Shown here: one piece after another, positions 1-12,300 of the stretch
How the letters are laid out: each line of letters starts with the position of its first letter
How positions within the stretch are numbered: position 1 is the stretch's first letter
Origin: Acanthaster planci
Taxonomy: Eukaryota > Echinodermata > Asteroidea > Valvatida > Acanthasteridae
Assembly: GCF_001949145.1 (NCBI RefSeq)
Contig: NW_019091361.1
Coordinates: 234,255 to 298,254 of the forward strand
Length of the DNA: 64,000 nt
Reading direction: 5' to 3'
Notes under the pieces: model-generated
Seen by the model: the letters and a program-made list of their open reading frames with translations, nothing else
Told to the model about the DNA's origin: nothing
Database searches by the model: none
Translations under genes and position numbers: made by a program

Positions 1-11
1 ATAGCTTTTCT

Positions 12-184
12 ATCATGTCATTGCCACATATGATGCATCCATCATGTCATTGTCACATATAAAGCATCCATCATGTCATTGTCACATATAAAGCATCCAT
101 CATGTCATTGTCACATATAAAGCATCCATCATGTCATTGTCACATATAAAGCATCCATCATGTCATTGTCACATATAAAGCATT
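12..184. repeat. 29-bp minisatellite, six copies, before a splice acceptor
   Basis: Six head-to-tail copies of a 29-bp unit start at 12, 41, 70, 99, 128 and 157. Each begins atcatgtcattg and ends gcatcc. The first copy is the most diverged and the last is cut short at 184. The array lies in the intron just before the acceptor of the RRBP1 exon at 210, leaving only about 25 bp of unique sequence (a T-rich tract) between repeat and exon. Confidence 0.9.
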
Positions 185-209
185 GTATTTCTTTTGTCTC
201 CTTGAGTAG

Positions 210-361
210 AGTCTGAGAGATACCAACACCTCACTGGAGTCCCAGTTACAAGCCAAGATACAGGAACTTACCCAGGCAGTTGAAGCAATGAAACCCAATG
301 GAGATATGGGCAAAGAGGAACCCAAGGAAGATGTTATCCTGAAGAAAGAACATGAGAACAT
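210..361 (+). CDS. RRBP1: RRBP1 exon a (first exon in window)
   Basis: Acceptor TAG at 207-209 and donor GT at 362-363. The frame starting at 210 is open for 50 codons plus 2 nt and reads as a heptad-rich helix (SLRDTNTSLESQLQAKIQEL...) ending in KKEHEN. The other two frames contain stops. Upstream exons are outside the window. Confidence 0.8.
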
Positions 362-3300
362 GTAGGTCCAAGACAAGAAATAACCCTCATTTTTATAGCC
401 CGGCCATCTTTTGGTTACTTGAAGACAAGCAAAAGACATTTTGGCCGGCAAGAACTGATAAAGTCACACTGCTTACCCTTTATACCTTCTGGTCCAATCC
501 CCAGGTGTGGTTTCTTGTTACATGTACAACCTTCCTCACGGGTTGTATTTTCATTTTCCCAGTTGTTGGGTTTGAGGCAATTATTCTTTTGTGGAAAAAG
601 AAGAAGGAAATTAGATTATTTAGCATTCAACCTGCTTTAATATTGACCCTTTCACCTGTATGCCTTAGAATCACGGAGAGGTTTTAGAGGGATTTATTAC
701 TCCAATAGAAGCCCAGGGCTCAGGGGTAGAAGGAATTGCACAGGGACGAATTTCAGGATTTGTGATTACACGTACCTCTGCCTTTATTTCTGTAATCTTT
801 TTTATGATTTAAAAATGGCACAGTCGTAATCCAGATAATAGCTCAATCTTGCTCAATGCCAAAGAGTTATTTCAGATTTGTGAAAAGCAACCTAATGATA
901 ACACAGCTCCTATATAAATTGTCCTGTTGATCCTGTTTCCTTCACAGCATCAATGAGAAGGAAAAAGCATTGGCCACATTGCAAGGTGAAATCTCGTCCA
1001 GGGAGAATGAAATGGAGACACTTAAACAACAGTTAGAGCAGCAGAAACAACGGAACAATGTAAGTCATTAAAATAGGATTCAAGTTACATTTGCATATGA
1101 CCCAATGATTAGAAGGGAAACAATGTCATGTAGATCAGTGAAAGCAGATTCAAGTCATATCTGACGGGGAGGGGAATTTGTTCAGATTTTTCTGAATTCA
1201 GGCTATTTTAATTTTCTAACAATCTGTTTCAATATCTTTGAAATCCTAAGTTTACCACTATGATGTGTTTGTATATAAAAGTGGATACAGTCTACTGAAC
1301 ACAAGAAATGAGTGGTTTTGCCAGAGAAACACCAATGTATACCATAGACCCTATGCTGCTGTGGGACACTTAAAACCTCTGGTTATTATTTCATGAATGT
1401 TTCATTTTCCTCCAATCTTGCCCCTGATCTGAACATGTAGCCTTTTACAGATTGGGTGGGAGAGGGGTTAGTGTCTGTCTTACACAAATTTTGGCCTAAA
1501 AAGTCAGCTTTAGCTTTCTTGCAAAGGTTGCTTTTTCTCCATGTTTGCTTTGTATCAAATGCTGCTTTGGGGCACACATTTTGGGTTGCATGATCCCGGT
1601 CATTCCTTGCTGATCATTCGAGCCGAATGGAGACCTCTGTAACAATGCTGCGGAGGTGATGAATTTGTGAAGCATACCCCAGTGTAAGTCAGAATGTTCT
1701 AGGATATCCAGAATCTGAACATCGCTGGTAGGAGGCATCTGTAAAGTACTGCTTAAAGGAAGACATGCCATCAGTAGTGTAACCTTGAAATAATTTAGTG
1801 TGAAGGTTGTTCATCAGTGCACGCACTTTGCTCTCTGTTTACTCATGCACAAAACAAGGTGTTGCTCTTTGTCATTTTTTCCTGGTTCTTGAGGCTTTAT
1901 CACTTCAATATTGGTAGCGCATTCATGATGTTATTCATTGCTTGACGGATGATGTGCAGCAAACCTATTGATACACTTGTAAAATACCATGTACCATAAA
2001 ACTTTACGTGCATATCAGCTTGAGTTCTTGCTTGAACTCCTGTGTTCACTGTGGGAATATTTCATTTTCCTGTTTGAGGTATGGCGGATGCGGAGACAAC
2101 AGGAGGGCGCTATTTGTTTACTCCAATTTTTACCCACTTTAAATAGTGCCCTCCTGTTATGTCCGCTATGCTTCAAAAAGGCTAATAGGGTAAGCAAAAA
2201 ACAGGTTGATGGGAAAATTGGGGGGGGGAAGCCAAGTAGTCTTTTTGCTTAGCCCAAGTATTTTTGTGCGATTTCTGCAAGGACCGATCTTCCCGGAGAG
2301 TTCTGTGGTCAACATGTCTATGATAGTTCTCATGATGTGCAGTACTGGTACTGATCAGGCAGTTGAGTGACTGTCCAAGAGGCATTGAGCCCAACTTTTA
2401 GAGCTAATTTTACCCTCTCCTTTTTCTTTCCAGCTAGTTTTTCAGAATTGTGGAGACTTTTTACAGTTCTTTTTCATTTCATTTGAAGTCAGTGGGTCAG
2501 AATTCATAACTACAGAATCTTGAAGCCGTCTTTCTAAATAATAGCATATTAGGAAAAATACTCAAACATCTTCAATAGTAAATACTTGTATCTTTCTTCC
2601 AAAAACCAAAGTGATTATAATTTTCAAAACTGCTGGCAACAAAAGAGAAAAGAAATTTTTACCATCCAATTTAAATAAAAGCTTTAGTCTACTAGTGACT
2701 CCTAAAAGGTACCGTATGTGTGCACAGTTCAGCAAAGAATTCTAAAATGTATGTTACATATTTTCAACAAACTGTAAATATTGGTTGACAGTACCACTTG
2801 ACCTATAAATGAGAACTGTTGTCCTCTAGCTGCTGAGATCAGAATTCTTTGCTTTGTTGTTGGATGCTTGTGGATTCAAAAGCAAACCAGTTTACCTCAG
2901 GGTTAATGACACTATATATTTGAAATTGTTCTGTGTTATCCTAGTTTTTTTCTATGTTTTGGTGTTTCGCGTTTGCTTTCTCGCTGCTTTTTTCATCCTT
3001 TGAGTAACTGCTGCTTTTAACATGAATTAAAAGTTTTGCTTTGTCACTTGGAATCAATAGCATTAAGCCTAACACTAACAGAACCATGAAAGATACCAAG
3101 CACAATGTTTGAGGTGCTGTATCAAGCAAATAACATGAAGGGTTAATGTATAATGTACATGTAATTACATTTGTGAAACAAAGATGCATGTAGCTTGTGC
3201 CTCTCTAAAATAAATAACATAACTACTAGTACTTGATAGCCAGTTAAAGTCAGATTTTCTTACCCGAAATATCTGCTGGGAGCGGGTTTTTTATCCATAA

Positions 3301-6300
3301 ATTCTTCAACCTTGCAATTGCGCTTTGACCCAACCAAGTACGACATGTTAATACGTGAACCGCAAAGTGAAAAAGAGTTCTTAAACAAGAGTACATGTCC
3401 TTCGTGGAACAAATAAGGAAAATTATGTGTGTTTACATGTCATCCAGCTTTAAGTGGTTAATCTTATGAGCCTATTCTTTTCTGCACAGTCAGTACATTT
3501 TTTACCTCTGCCGTACATGTACAATATACATGTACAATGTACCTGTGTTCAAAAAGTCTTGAAAACAGTGTGTCTGGTTTTCATGAAAATAACGGTGAGG
3601 CATCAACAAAAAAGCATTTCTGCAATAAAAAAAAAACGCTTGCTATGCTTAAGAAAATGTAAAGGCGTACTTTTAAAATGAAGCAGGTTTGGGTTTTTTG
3701 CACTTGGCAGATCACCGTGGTTACAGTGCATCATGCTTGTGAGGAGGCAGCTGGGAAACAGCAAATTAAGCACCAACTTATATTTGTACAACAATTTTGT
3801 CTGAAATGATGCATTTTATGTATCCAAATGAGCAGAAACTTCAGGAGAAAAATTGGAAGGCCATGGAAGCCCTCACGGCTGCTGAAAAAACTAGCGAAGA
3901 GAAAGTGGCCAAGGCGTTGGAGAAAGAGAAGGTTAGATACAATGTATCTCATAGCACGAGCTCTTACTCTACCTTGTCATGTAACAAACATGTCTGTTGC
4001 ATGCTGGTTTTTTCTTCATTGCAGTACTGTGCTTCACTGCAGATGTGCACCAGTGCTAGCTATCAATACGAAGCCTCAAGCAAAATCATAAAATTTCTTT
4101 TTCTGTGTTGTTTTTGTTCTGTTTTATTTTGAAAGAGTCTGCAAGAAGTTGCTCTTTGGAGCCTAGAGGTAATGCAAAGGTCACTTTTAGGGTTCTTAGG
4201 GATGTACTAATGTTGACTTGCTCGATGGGATTCCAGCCATGTTTGTGTAACTTTAGGGTTCAATACAAAATTAAGACTTATAATTCTACCCTGATTGGTG
4301 CTTGGCATAGTAATTTTGCACAATGAATTTTCTACTGATATATACAGTAGAAATTCTTAACAGTGTAGTAACATAATTAAATATAAATATGAAAACGATG
4401 GTGGACTTTTTTCTAATTCCATTTCTTGTTTTAATTTTAAATTTCATGTGTATTTGAAATGGTTTTCATTTACATGCATTTTTTTAATCAAAATGTATTT
4501 TTAAGTAGATGTCATAGGGCTGCATGGCCAAATAACGGTGCTCTGCAGTATATGTACACGTATTGAATTTGTGTACAAATGACACACGATATTTGTTCTA
4601 AGTGAGGTTGAGAAATACATGTAGCATGTTTTTATATATACGGTCTTTCATGGGGACACATTACATGGTTGCATAGGTCCATATGAGCTTTGCATGTGAT
4701 GTACATGTGTACTACCCGGATACATGTACATGTACACGTGACCAATCTCAGTCTCAGTTGAAACAATATCCAGCGGCCATTTCTCTAACTCGCTGGATAA
4801 GTGACACATACGTACATTTAAGCACAGGTAATGTTCATGTGGAAAGAAGCACCGACTGCAAGATAGGGACAAGTTCTACACAAGAGTCAACTTAGTCTCT
4901 CTTACATGTACATGTAGTTACCTTTGAGGGAAGGCAAGTTTGTGAACTGTCCACATTCATAATCTAGAGTGTAAATCCTCTCATGCAAGCCTAAACTAAA
5001 TGTAGTTATCCTTATTCATTTCAAATAGATTATGCTGTACGTAATCCTTACTGCAGCTAACTTACAAGAAGGGTTGAAAGTTGAACTGGCAGGGGTTTTT
5101 TGAGGGGAAGAGGGTTTGATTTTTTGTTTATTTGTTTGTTTTTTCATTTTTATTTGCTAGCATTTTGTTGCCCAAATTCAACAATGTGGGTTCTTGTAAG
5201 TGCATAAAAGATCACAATGCTGAAGCCAGAAACTGCAAATGCATTACTTGATTACATCTTAGTTAAGTAACACCAAGGGTCTAACTCATCCAATAAAGTT
5301 TTGAGACACGTCCACTCAATAATCACCTTGAATGTCTTGCTTATGAAATTGTTGAGTCATATCAACTCTTTCGTTAGTATTAGTGATATCAAATTAAGTC
5401 ATAAATTGTTGATGAGTTACCTGGTGTGCCTGACTTACATTGCACCAAATCAAAGTCTCCATTTCATTCATTATAAACAAGCATTTTGCTAATGGAGCAA
5501 TAATGGTTTTGTGAACAGCACCTTGAATTGCATGACATATTCACTAATAGAGAGGCATTGGTAAAATGTGTACATGTCATTGCTCTATTAACTTGACACC
5601 TATTGCTTGCTTGGAAAACTGCATGATAAACACAGCTCTCTTGTTTTATCTTTGTTTGTCAGATGATAGTAGCAGGTTGAATGTTCATTACTTGTTAACT
5701 AAGAGGCATCCATCCAGGTTTTGTTTACTATTTAGTCAGTTCCCACTGTAACGCTTAAAAGGGGTTTACATTGTTAACAGTGAACAGGCAACGCAGACCT
5801 TTTTCAGATATTAAAAAAAGCTTTTATGTACATGCAACTAATACCATACTGCAAAATGTTCGATTAATTTGTTGTTTTCTTTCTAACTCCTGACTTAAAA
5901 AGATTTGTTTCCTTTACCGTTCAAACTGCTTTCTATTGCATTGCCTCACTAAAAGGAGACATGACAGTCATACTAACACATCTTTGAAATGTCAGGATTG
6001 TAATGTATTGCTCACTTTAATCAAGAACTTTAAGTATGGTAGCATAATTATATTTTTGCATTAGAAAAGCAAGATTCTAGTAAGGTTGAGGGGATTTTAA
6101 CATAAGTGAGCTAAAAAATGCACCTGTACATGTAGTCAGTGAGACAGAAGGTACTCATGTACATGTGCAAGAATTCAATGCACACGAAATATTTTTGGGT
6201 GCTGCTTTCTTGTGTTTTCTGAAAATGTTACCTGTAGATATTTCTGTTTTTGTCACTTCATGCCCAGTTATATTTTATCAGAAACACCATTTGTTTTAGG

Positions 6301-9300
6301 ATGCTACAAAATGCTTGCTAGTCACACATAAAGGTGTAATTCATCATGTCGTTTTTGCTTCTGTAATGTGCAGTTAAGTTTGTATTTGTGACAGGTCGAT
6401 AGTTTAGTGTTGCCCCTTTTATGTTAATAGAATTTTGATGTTTTCAGTTCAGATATTTGTACTTTGTTACATTTTTCCCTTTTTCAAAAGAAGACCCCCA
6501 AAAATTTAAAGATGCATTTGTTTTACAAAACTAAAATTTATTACACAGTCCAAAGATTACTTCATGGATTCTACTCAGGTAAAGAAGGCAAATAAAGCAA
6601 TATTTTTATTTTTTCTGTCTTTAGAATTTCAAGACGACAACTTGTACATGTATATTCCAAATTATTTTGCATTAAATGAAGTTCATCAAGGCTGTGGTTA
6701 CTTCAAATTGCCAAGTTGAAGAAAAGTACAGGTTTTGTTTTGAATCCCATGCAGAGGATTACTCTAGCATTTATGTAAGGCATTTCATTTTCAGAAGTTA
6801 TTTCTATATTGGTTTGTACCTCAGTCCACTGAGAACTCAAGTGGTAATTAACTAGTTGGTCATCTCTCCTTTGATCCTAAATGTAGTCATTCATGGGAAT
6901 ATTTTTAAGAACAAGTTAAGTACAAAAATTTAGAGTTAAACTAGTCTGTATGGATTAATTGTGAATCCTTGGCTTCTACACAAACATGTTTTCAGTACAA
7001 GTAACAATATGTTGGATATAATAATGATTGCTGAACATTTCAAGAAGGAACTAAAATTGACATGTTTCTCTTAAACCTTCAAAGATCAAAGAAAAGCCTC
7101 CCTTTGGATTAAAGGGGCTCACCTTTATATTATCACAGTATGAGTAGGAAAGGGATTATAATTCACTTCGAGGCAATGCTTTTAAATCCTCTTATTTGTT
7201 CAATTTGTCCTTACCAGGAGGAACTGGATGCATGTTTATACAAGGAGAAGGAGGCATCCAAGAGCATGCTGATGAGGATGTTCCCTGATATTAACATTGA
7301 TGCCACTCTGGTAAGTTGGGTTATCATCTGTAATATACCACTGCCCTTGTTGATTGTTTATCCATCAGCATGGGATACAGGTATATAGGGATGGAGGTTG
7401 AAATTGGTAAAGGAGCACAAAGGGGTCTTGCTATTTGGTTTCAACTTGTTTCACGGGTACAAGTTGGTCAGCTTCCACAGAAAATCCTGGGAGGGAATTA
7501 CATGAAGAGTTGTTATGACTCTGGTGCCGTAGAATTGACCATTTCTAGTTGGTAAACCTTATGATGTGACTAGCTGGTTAACTAATCATGAGTCTTTGTT
7601 CAGAGCTGCCCTTAATCCAAACCATGGCAACTTTTCATTTCTAGGAGTATAAAGACTGGCTATCACAGTTTGAGAAGAATGCCTTGAATGATCTTGCCGT
7701 ACAAAAAGCTTCCTCAGGATTAGAGGTGAGAAACCACCTTGCATTCAATTCTTCAATTTAAACTTCATTATTTTCTTCTTGAGAAAGTTATTACAGGTGC
7801 TGGTGTCTTGGAACACGAAGTGTAGAAATTCCCAAATGTTCTGGATTTATTTTATTTCATGGTATTGATCACATGATCTGTACGTGTGTTAGGTTGCTGA
7901 ACTGTCTTCCACCTTGTCCAGTGTGGAGGAAGAAAAGAAACAATTAGTCAGCCAGTGTCAACATTACAAGTCAGTGCTGAGTGATACAGTAAGTAAATTT
8001 CAGTGCCATTTTTAATTGGAGGTTGTGCTTGTGTAATTCAAACTGATGAGGATGACTTACGCCTGTAGACCATTGGTCTCATAAATGTAACCTTACAAAG
8101 TCACATGACTCTAAGGTACATCTCATATGTGGAATTATTTTACTTTGAAGGAGGGAATCCTTAATAAACTTCAAAGCAGTGTAGAATCTGAGGAGAAGAA
8201 GTGGCAGGACAAGATGTCAATAAAGGACACAGCCTTGGCACAGGTAGGTCAAAGTTCAAATTACTTGCCAGTTATCAGCCAAACATTCTTGGAATTCCTG
8301 TCTCCCTTTGAAGCACTCATGTCCCCGTGGCAAACATGCCACATCCAGATATGTAACTTTTACTCGCTGATTTCCTTGCTTTTCACTTCTCAAGTGTGTC
8401 TTTATAAAATGAAAAATGCTGTACTGAAGTCGTGTGGCTTCAATTTTCCTGCTTTTTTGCTGAATTCCTACATGTAGTTGCATGCCTGTACATACGTACC
8501 TCTATCCAATTCTTGGAGTACACAATAATCAACTTTAGCCCGGCAGAAACCACTGTGCAGGATAAAAAGACAGCTTGCAGATAGTTACCTTGCTGAGAGT
8601 ACATTCATCATCATCTGGTGCACTAAGTACATTATACAACTGTTGATCCAGAAAGTTTAATGAGATTTGTTAATATAAACGGGTGTGTTATGGGCTAATC
8701 AACAAAGAGTGGCTTGTGGGAATACAACTTTTCACTGAAAAAAAATTATAACATACACCAGGTTACTGGAATGTTCATGCATTGGAATAGGCTAATGAGG
8801 AATTCACTGATGAGCAGAAAGCATTCATGTTCAATAGTAAATCAACAACATCATGACCTGCATCATTGAATTTTCTCTGCCATCATGACAACAGGCAACC
8901 AAGGAGATTGCATCACTACAAGAACAAACCAAGCAACTAGACCAGCTGAAGCAGGTAAGTTCAATACTTGGATATTTAGAGTACGTCTGTAGAATTTAAT
9001 GTAAATTGTTCATTAATGTACATCATTTTCATCATAATTAGAGAGCATGTTTCAAAATTAATAATTTCTCTTCCTTGAAAATCAGAACAGTTTAATACTG
9101 ACAGTAGTTGAGACAGTAGACTCTAAGCCCAGTTACCTCCTAAATGAGGATCATATTGAAAAAGAAATTGTCATTTACATGATTATTTGTTCAAGCAAAA
9201 ACTCCGTGGATTTTCTCACACTGGGATGATAACGTGTGTTGCTAACACCACACAGACATATGTAAAGCATGTGCCCGTTACCCTACAGATATCTGCAGAC

Positions 9301-12300
9301 AATGAGAGATTGTCCAGTGAGCTTGAGACAGCGCGGACCAGCTTGAGCCAGATGGAGAAGGAGCGGTCAGCGTCTGCCACAGAGTATGAATCGACATGCC
9401 GTGAGCTGAAGGACGTTCAGAATCAACTCCGGCAACTGATGGAGGAGTTGAATACAGCTAATCAGAGAGCAGAGAATAGTGTGGATGTTGCAGAAATGCA
9501 GAAGGTATTGAAGAGTTTATGAGTTGGCCCTTGGGTGTCGAAGAGTTTACGAGTTGGCCCTTAGGTGTTGATTGTTATCAGAATTGAACAATAAACAGTT
9601 ACATTCCCTGGGCATACAATATGTCAAGATAGTGTAGGTCCTTCGCTCCAACTTTTTCCGGAGGTAGGAAATGTTTAAATTAGTTCAAGTTTTGTTTGTT
9701 TGAAGCATTCGGAATTGCATCTTGATTTATTGCATTGACATTAATGTGACGATTGGCATGCCCACATTTTGAATTGAAAGAGGCGTAAATGTGCTGGAGA
9801 TGTGAATGTTGAATTGACTACACATCATTGCCTATTAACGAATCATCTATTCTGTGAATTATAACCAGTTATTCCATGATTCCAGTGTTACACACTGTAA
9901 TAATACATCCTGCATAGTAACAAACCCCTGCATATGCCGACAGTAACAACTGCAAGAAGTAACTTATCAGCTGATAATACAGGTGATAAGTTATTTCTTG
10001 TATTTCTCAGCCCTTCCCATCCACCCTCAGCTCATGTGTTCATATCTTCGTATGTTATCTTGTTTCAATAATTACGTAGGATTGCAAATATGGATACCTC
10101 CCAGGAATTTTAGGGAATTCACAGGAATATTAAGGTGGTGGGAATTTGTTGGTTCAAGGAGAGTGTACCAGGGATGTCTCTGGCAAGGATGATTTAATTT
10201 GGAAGGACATTGCCACGATATCATTTGGTCTTATAGCCACTTTTCATTTCTAGTGCTTTGGTAAATGTAAGCATTGATTTGAAACATTTTGGTGTTGCCA
10301 AAATGAAACACTCATAAATTGCGTTTTCCAATATTCAAAGAGGAAATTCATCAAACATTTAAAACATGCCTCTTGTCCTGTGAATATCCTCAAGTTCATG
10401 TAGACAGGATTCACTGTTTTGTAAATGTCGATCTCTTTGCAATCCTACATGTGTGCTTATATTATAATTTAGTTATCCTTGAATGCTAGGTGACAGCCAC
10501 CTTAATTGCTGAACAAGAAAAGAGTCAGAAACTGTCCTCTGATCTGGAGGAAGCTAACCGTAGCCTGGAGCAACTCCGTAAAGCTTCCAGTTCCAGCAAA
10601 GACATCTTACAGCAAGAACTGCAGACCCTGCGTTCCTCTTCTCAGCAACTACAAACAGAATTAACCAGCACCAAGCAGGATCTGGAAACAGCCTCCCAGA
10701 AACTTGCTCAGTCCACCAATCAGCTTCTGAGCTCCCAGCAAGACCTAGTCCAGTCTCGGTCAGAGGCACAAGAGCTTAAGCGAAACCTCTCTAGAGCAGA
10801 GGAGACAGCAGAAGCAGCTGCTAAAGAAAGACAGGCAGCTGAGCATAGTCTTGCAGCTCTTCAAAGGGACCTGGAAGCTTCCTCCAAGGAGAAGCAAGAG
10901 ACTGAGCAGAACCTTGCAGCTCTTCAAAGGGACCTGGAAGTTTCCTCCAAGGAGAAGCAAGAGACTGAGCAGAACCTTGCAGCTCTTCAAAGGGATCTGG
11001 AGGCTGCCTCCAAGGACAAGCAACAGACCGAGCAGAGCCTTGCCAATTTGAAAGAAAGCCTAGATGCAATCTCCAAGGAGAAGGAAGACACTGAGAACAG
11101 TCTTTCTGCTTTGCGAGAAAACCTAGATGCAATCTCCAAGGAAAAGGAAGAGACTAACCAGAGTCTGGCAGCTTTGAGAGAAGAGCTAGAGGCATCCCAA
11201 AAAGCCCAGCAGGAAACCCTAGAGAGTACTAAGAAGCTCCAAGAGAGTGAGGAATCCACTCAGAAGCTACAGGAAGTACGGGTGCTATTCTATCAACATA
11301 GTTAAAAAAAAATTGCAGACTGGAAGAAGATAACACAACCTTACTTGACAAACTTTGATTTCATCACAGTAGAATCCATTCTAACTACTAGCCATTAACT
11401 AACATCTCATGATTATTCTTTTCCCCATCTTCTCAGTCTTGTAGCTCGCTCTTTTTAGAGCAGCTGAACGTTTTTAAAGTTTTGAAAATGAAAATGAGAC
11501 CAATTCCTGAGCAGTTTGGAGCTCTTGGCTTATACATGTAGATCTTTTTCCAGTCATGAGATCAGTCAGTGTCTTTCATCTGCTTTGCTTTCAGCATAAA
11601 GCTGCGAATAATGCACATGCACACCTTATGCCTGTGTTTCTATACTTAAGTGTGTCTATCTCTTCCACTATGTTCTTTACCCACTTTTCCTTATTCTCCT
11701 TTTTCTGTTTTTCTCAACAGTTATTTTGTTGAAGTTTTCTTTTTCATTTGGCATACCTCATGTATGTCCCATCATTTCGCAGCCCTGCTGCAAGTAAATT
11801 GCTAAGAAATACATGTGTATCATTGTCACAGTTTCTGAAGCAGCTACGCATTGTGTCTGTGGCATTGTCAGTGACAAGCTAATTTAGAATCTAAAAACAT
11901 CAAGTTCTTGTTAATTGTGATGGGAAACACCTGCCATCTGTTTGCATAGTTGAGGCGTTCTGTTACTGCAGTGTGTACATGGCAGGGATCTTGCCAGCAG
12001 CCAGTCAATATGTTCCCTTGTTCCATGCCTTGGTTTTGTTTTCTGTGGTCCAAGTGACCCCATGCTTGCATGCCAGATATATTTGTATGTATGTGGCATC
12101 ATGGCTAAGCTCTTGGTCATATGTGTAGTTGATGTTTTTTCGGGTACTCTGTTTACTCTGAGTAGCGTATCCGCTTGATGTCAGATAAAAACTGCATCAA
12201 AATGGAGAAATAGAAGACTGACCAATTTAAAGCATAATGGTCATAACAGAAGTCATTAAATGTGGTACAGTTATCATGCAATGGTCTCATTTTTATGGTA

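Noticed and set aside
12-184. CRISPR-like array of evenly spaced repeats
   Set aside because: The 29-bp units are directly adjacent with no spacers, in a eukaryotic intron. It is a minisatellite.
10554-11259. Antisense open frames over the RRBP1 repeat exon
   Set aside because: They mirror the 63-bp repeats on the opposite strand. The + strand frame has clear family homology and splice sites.
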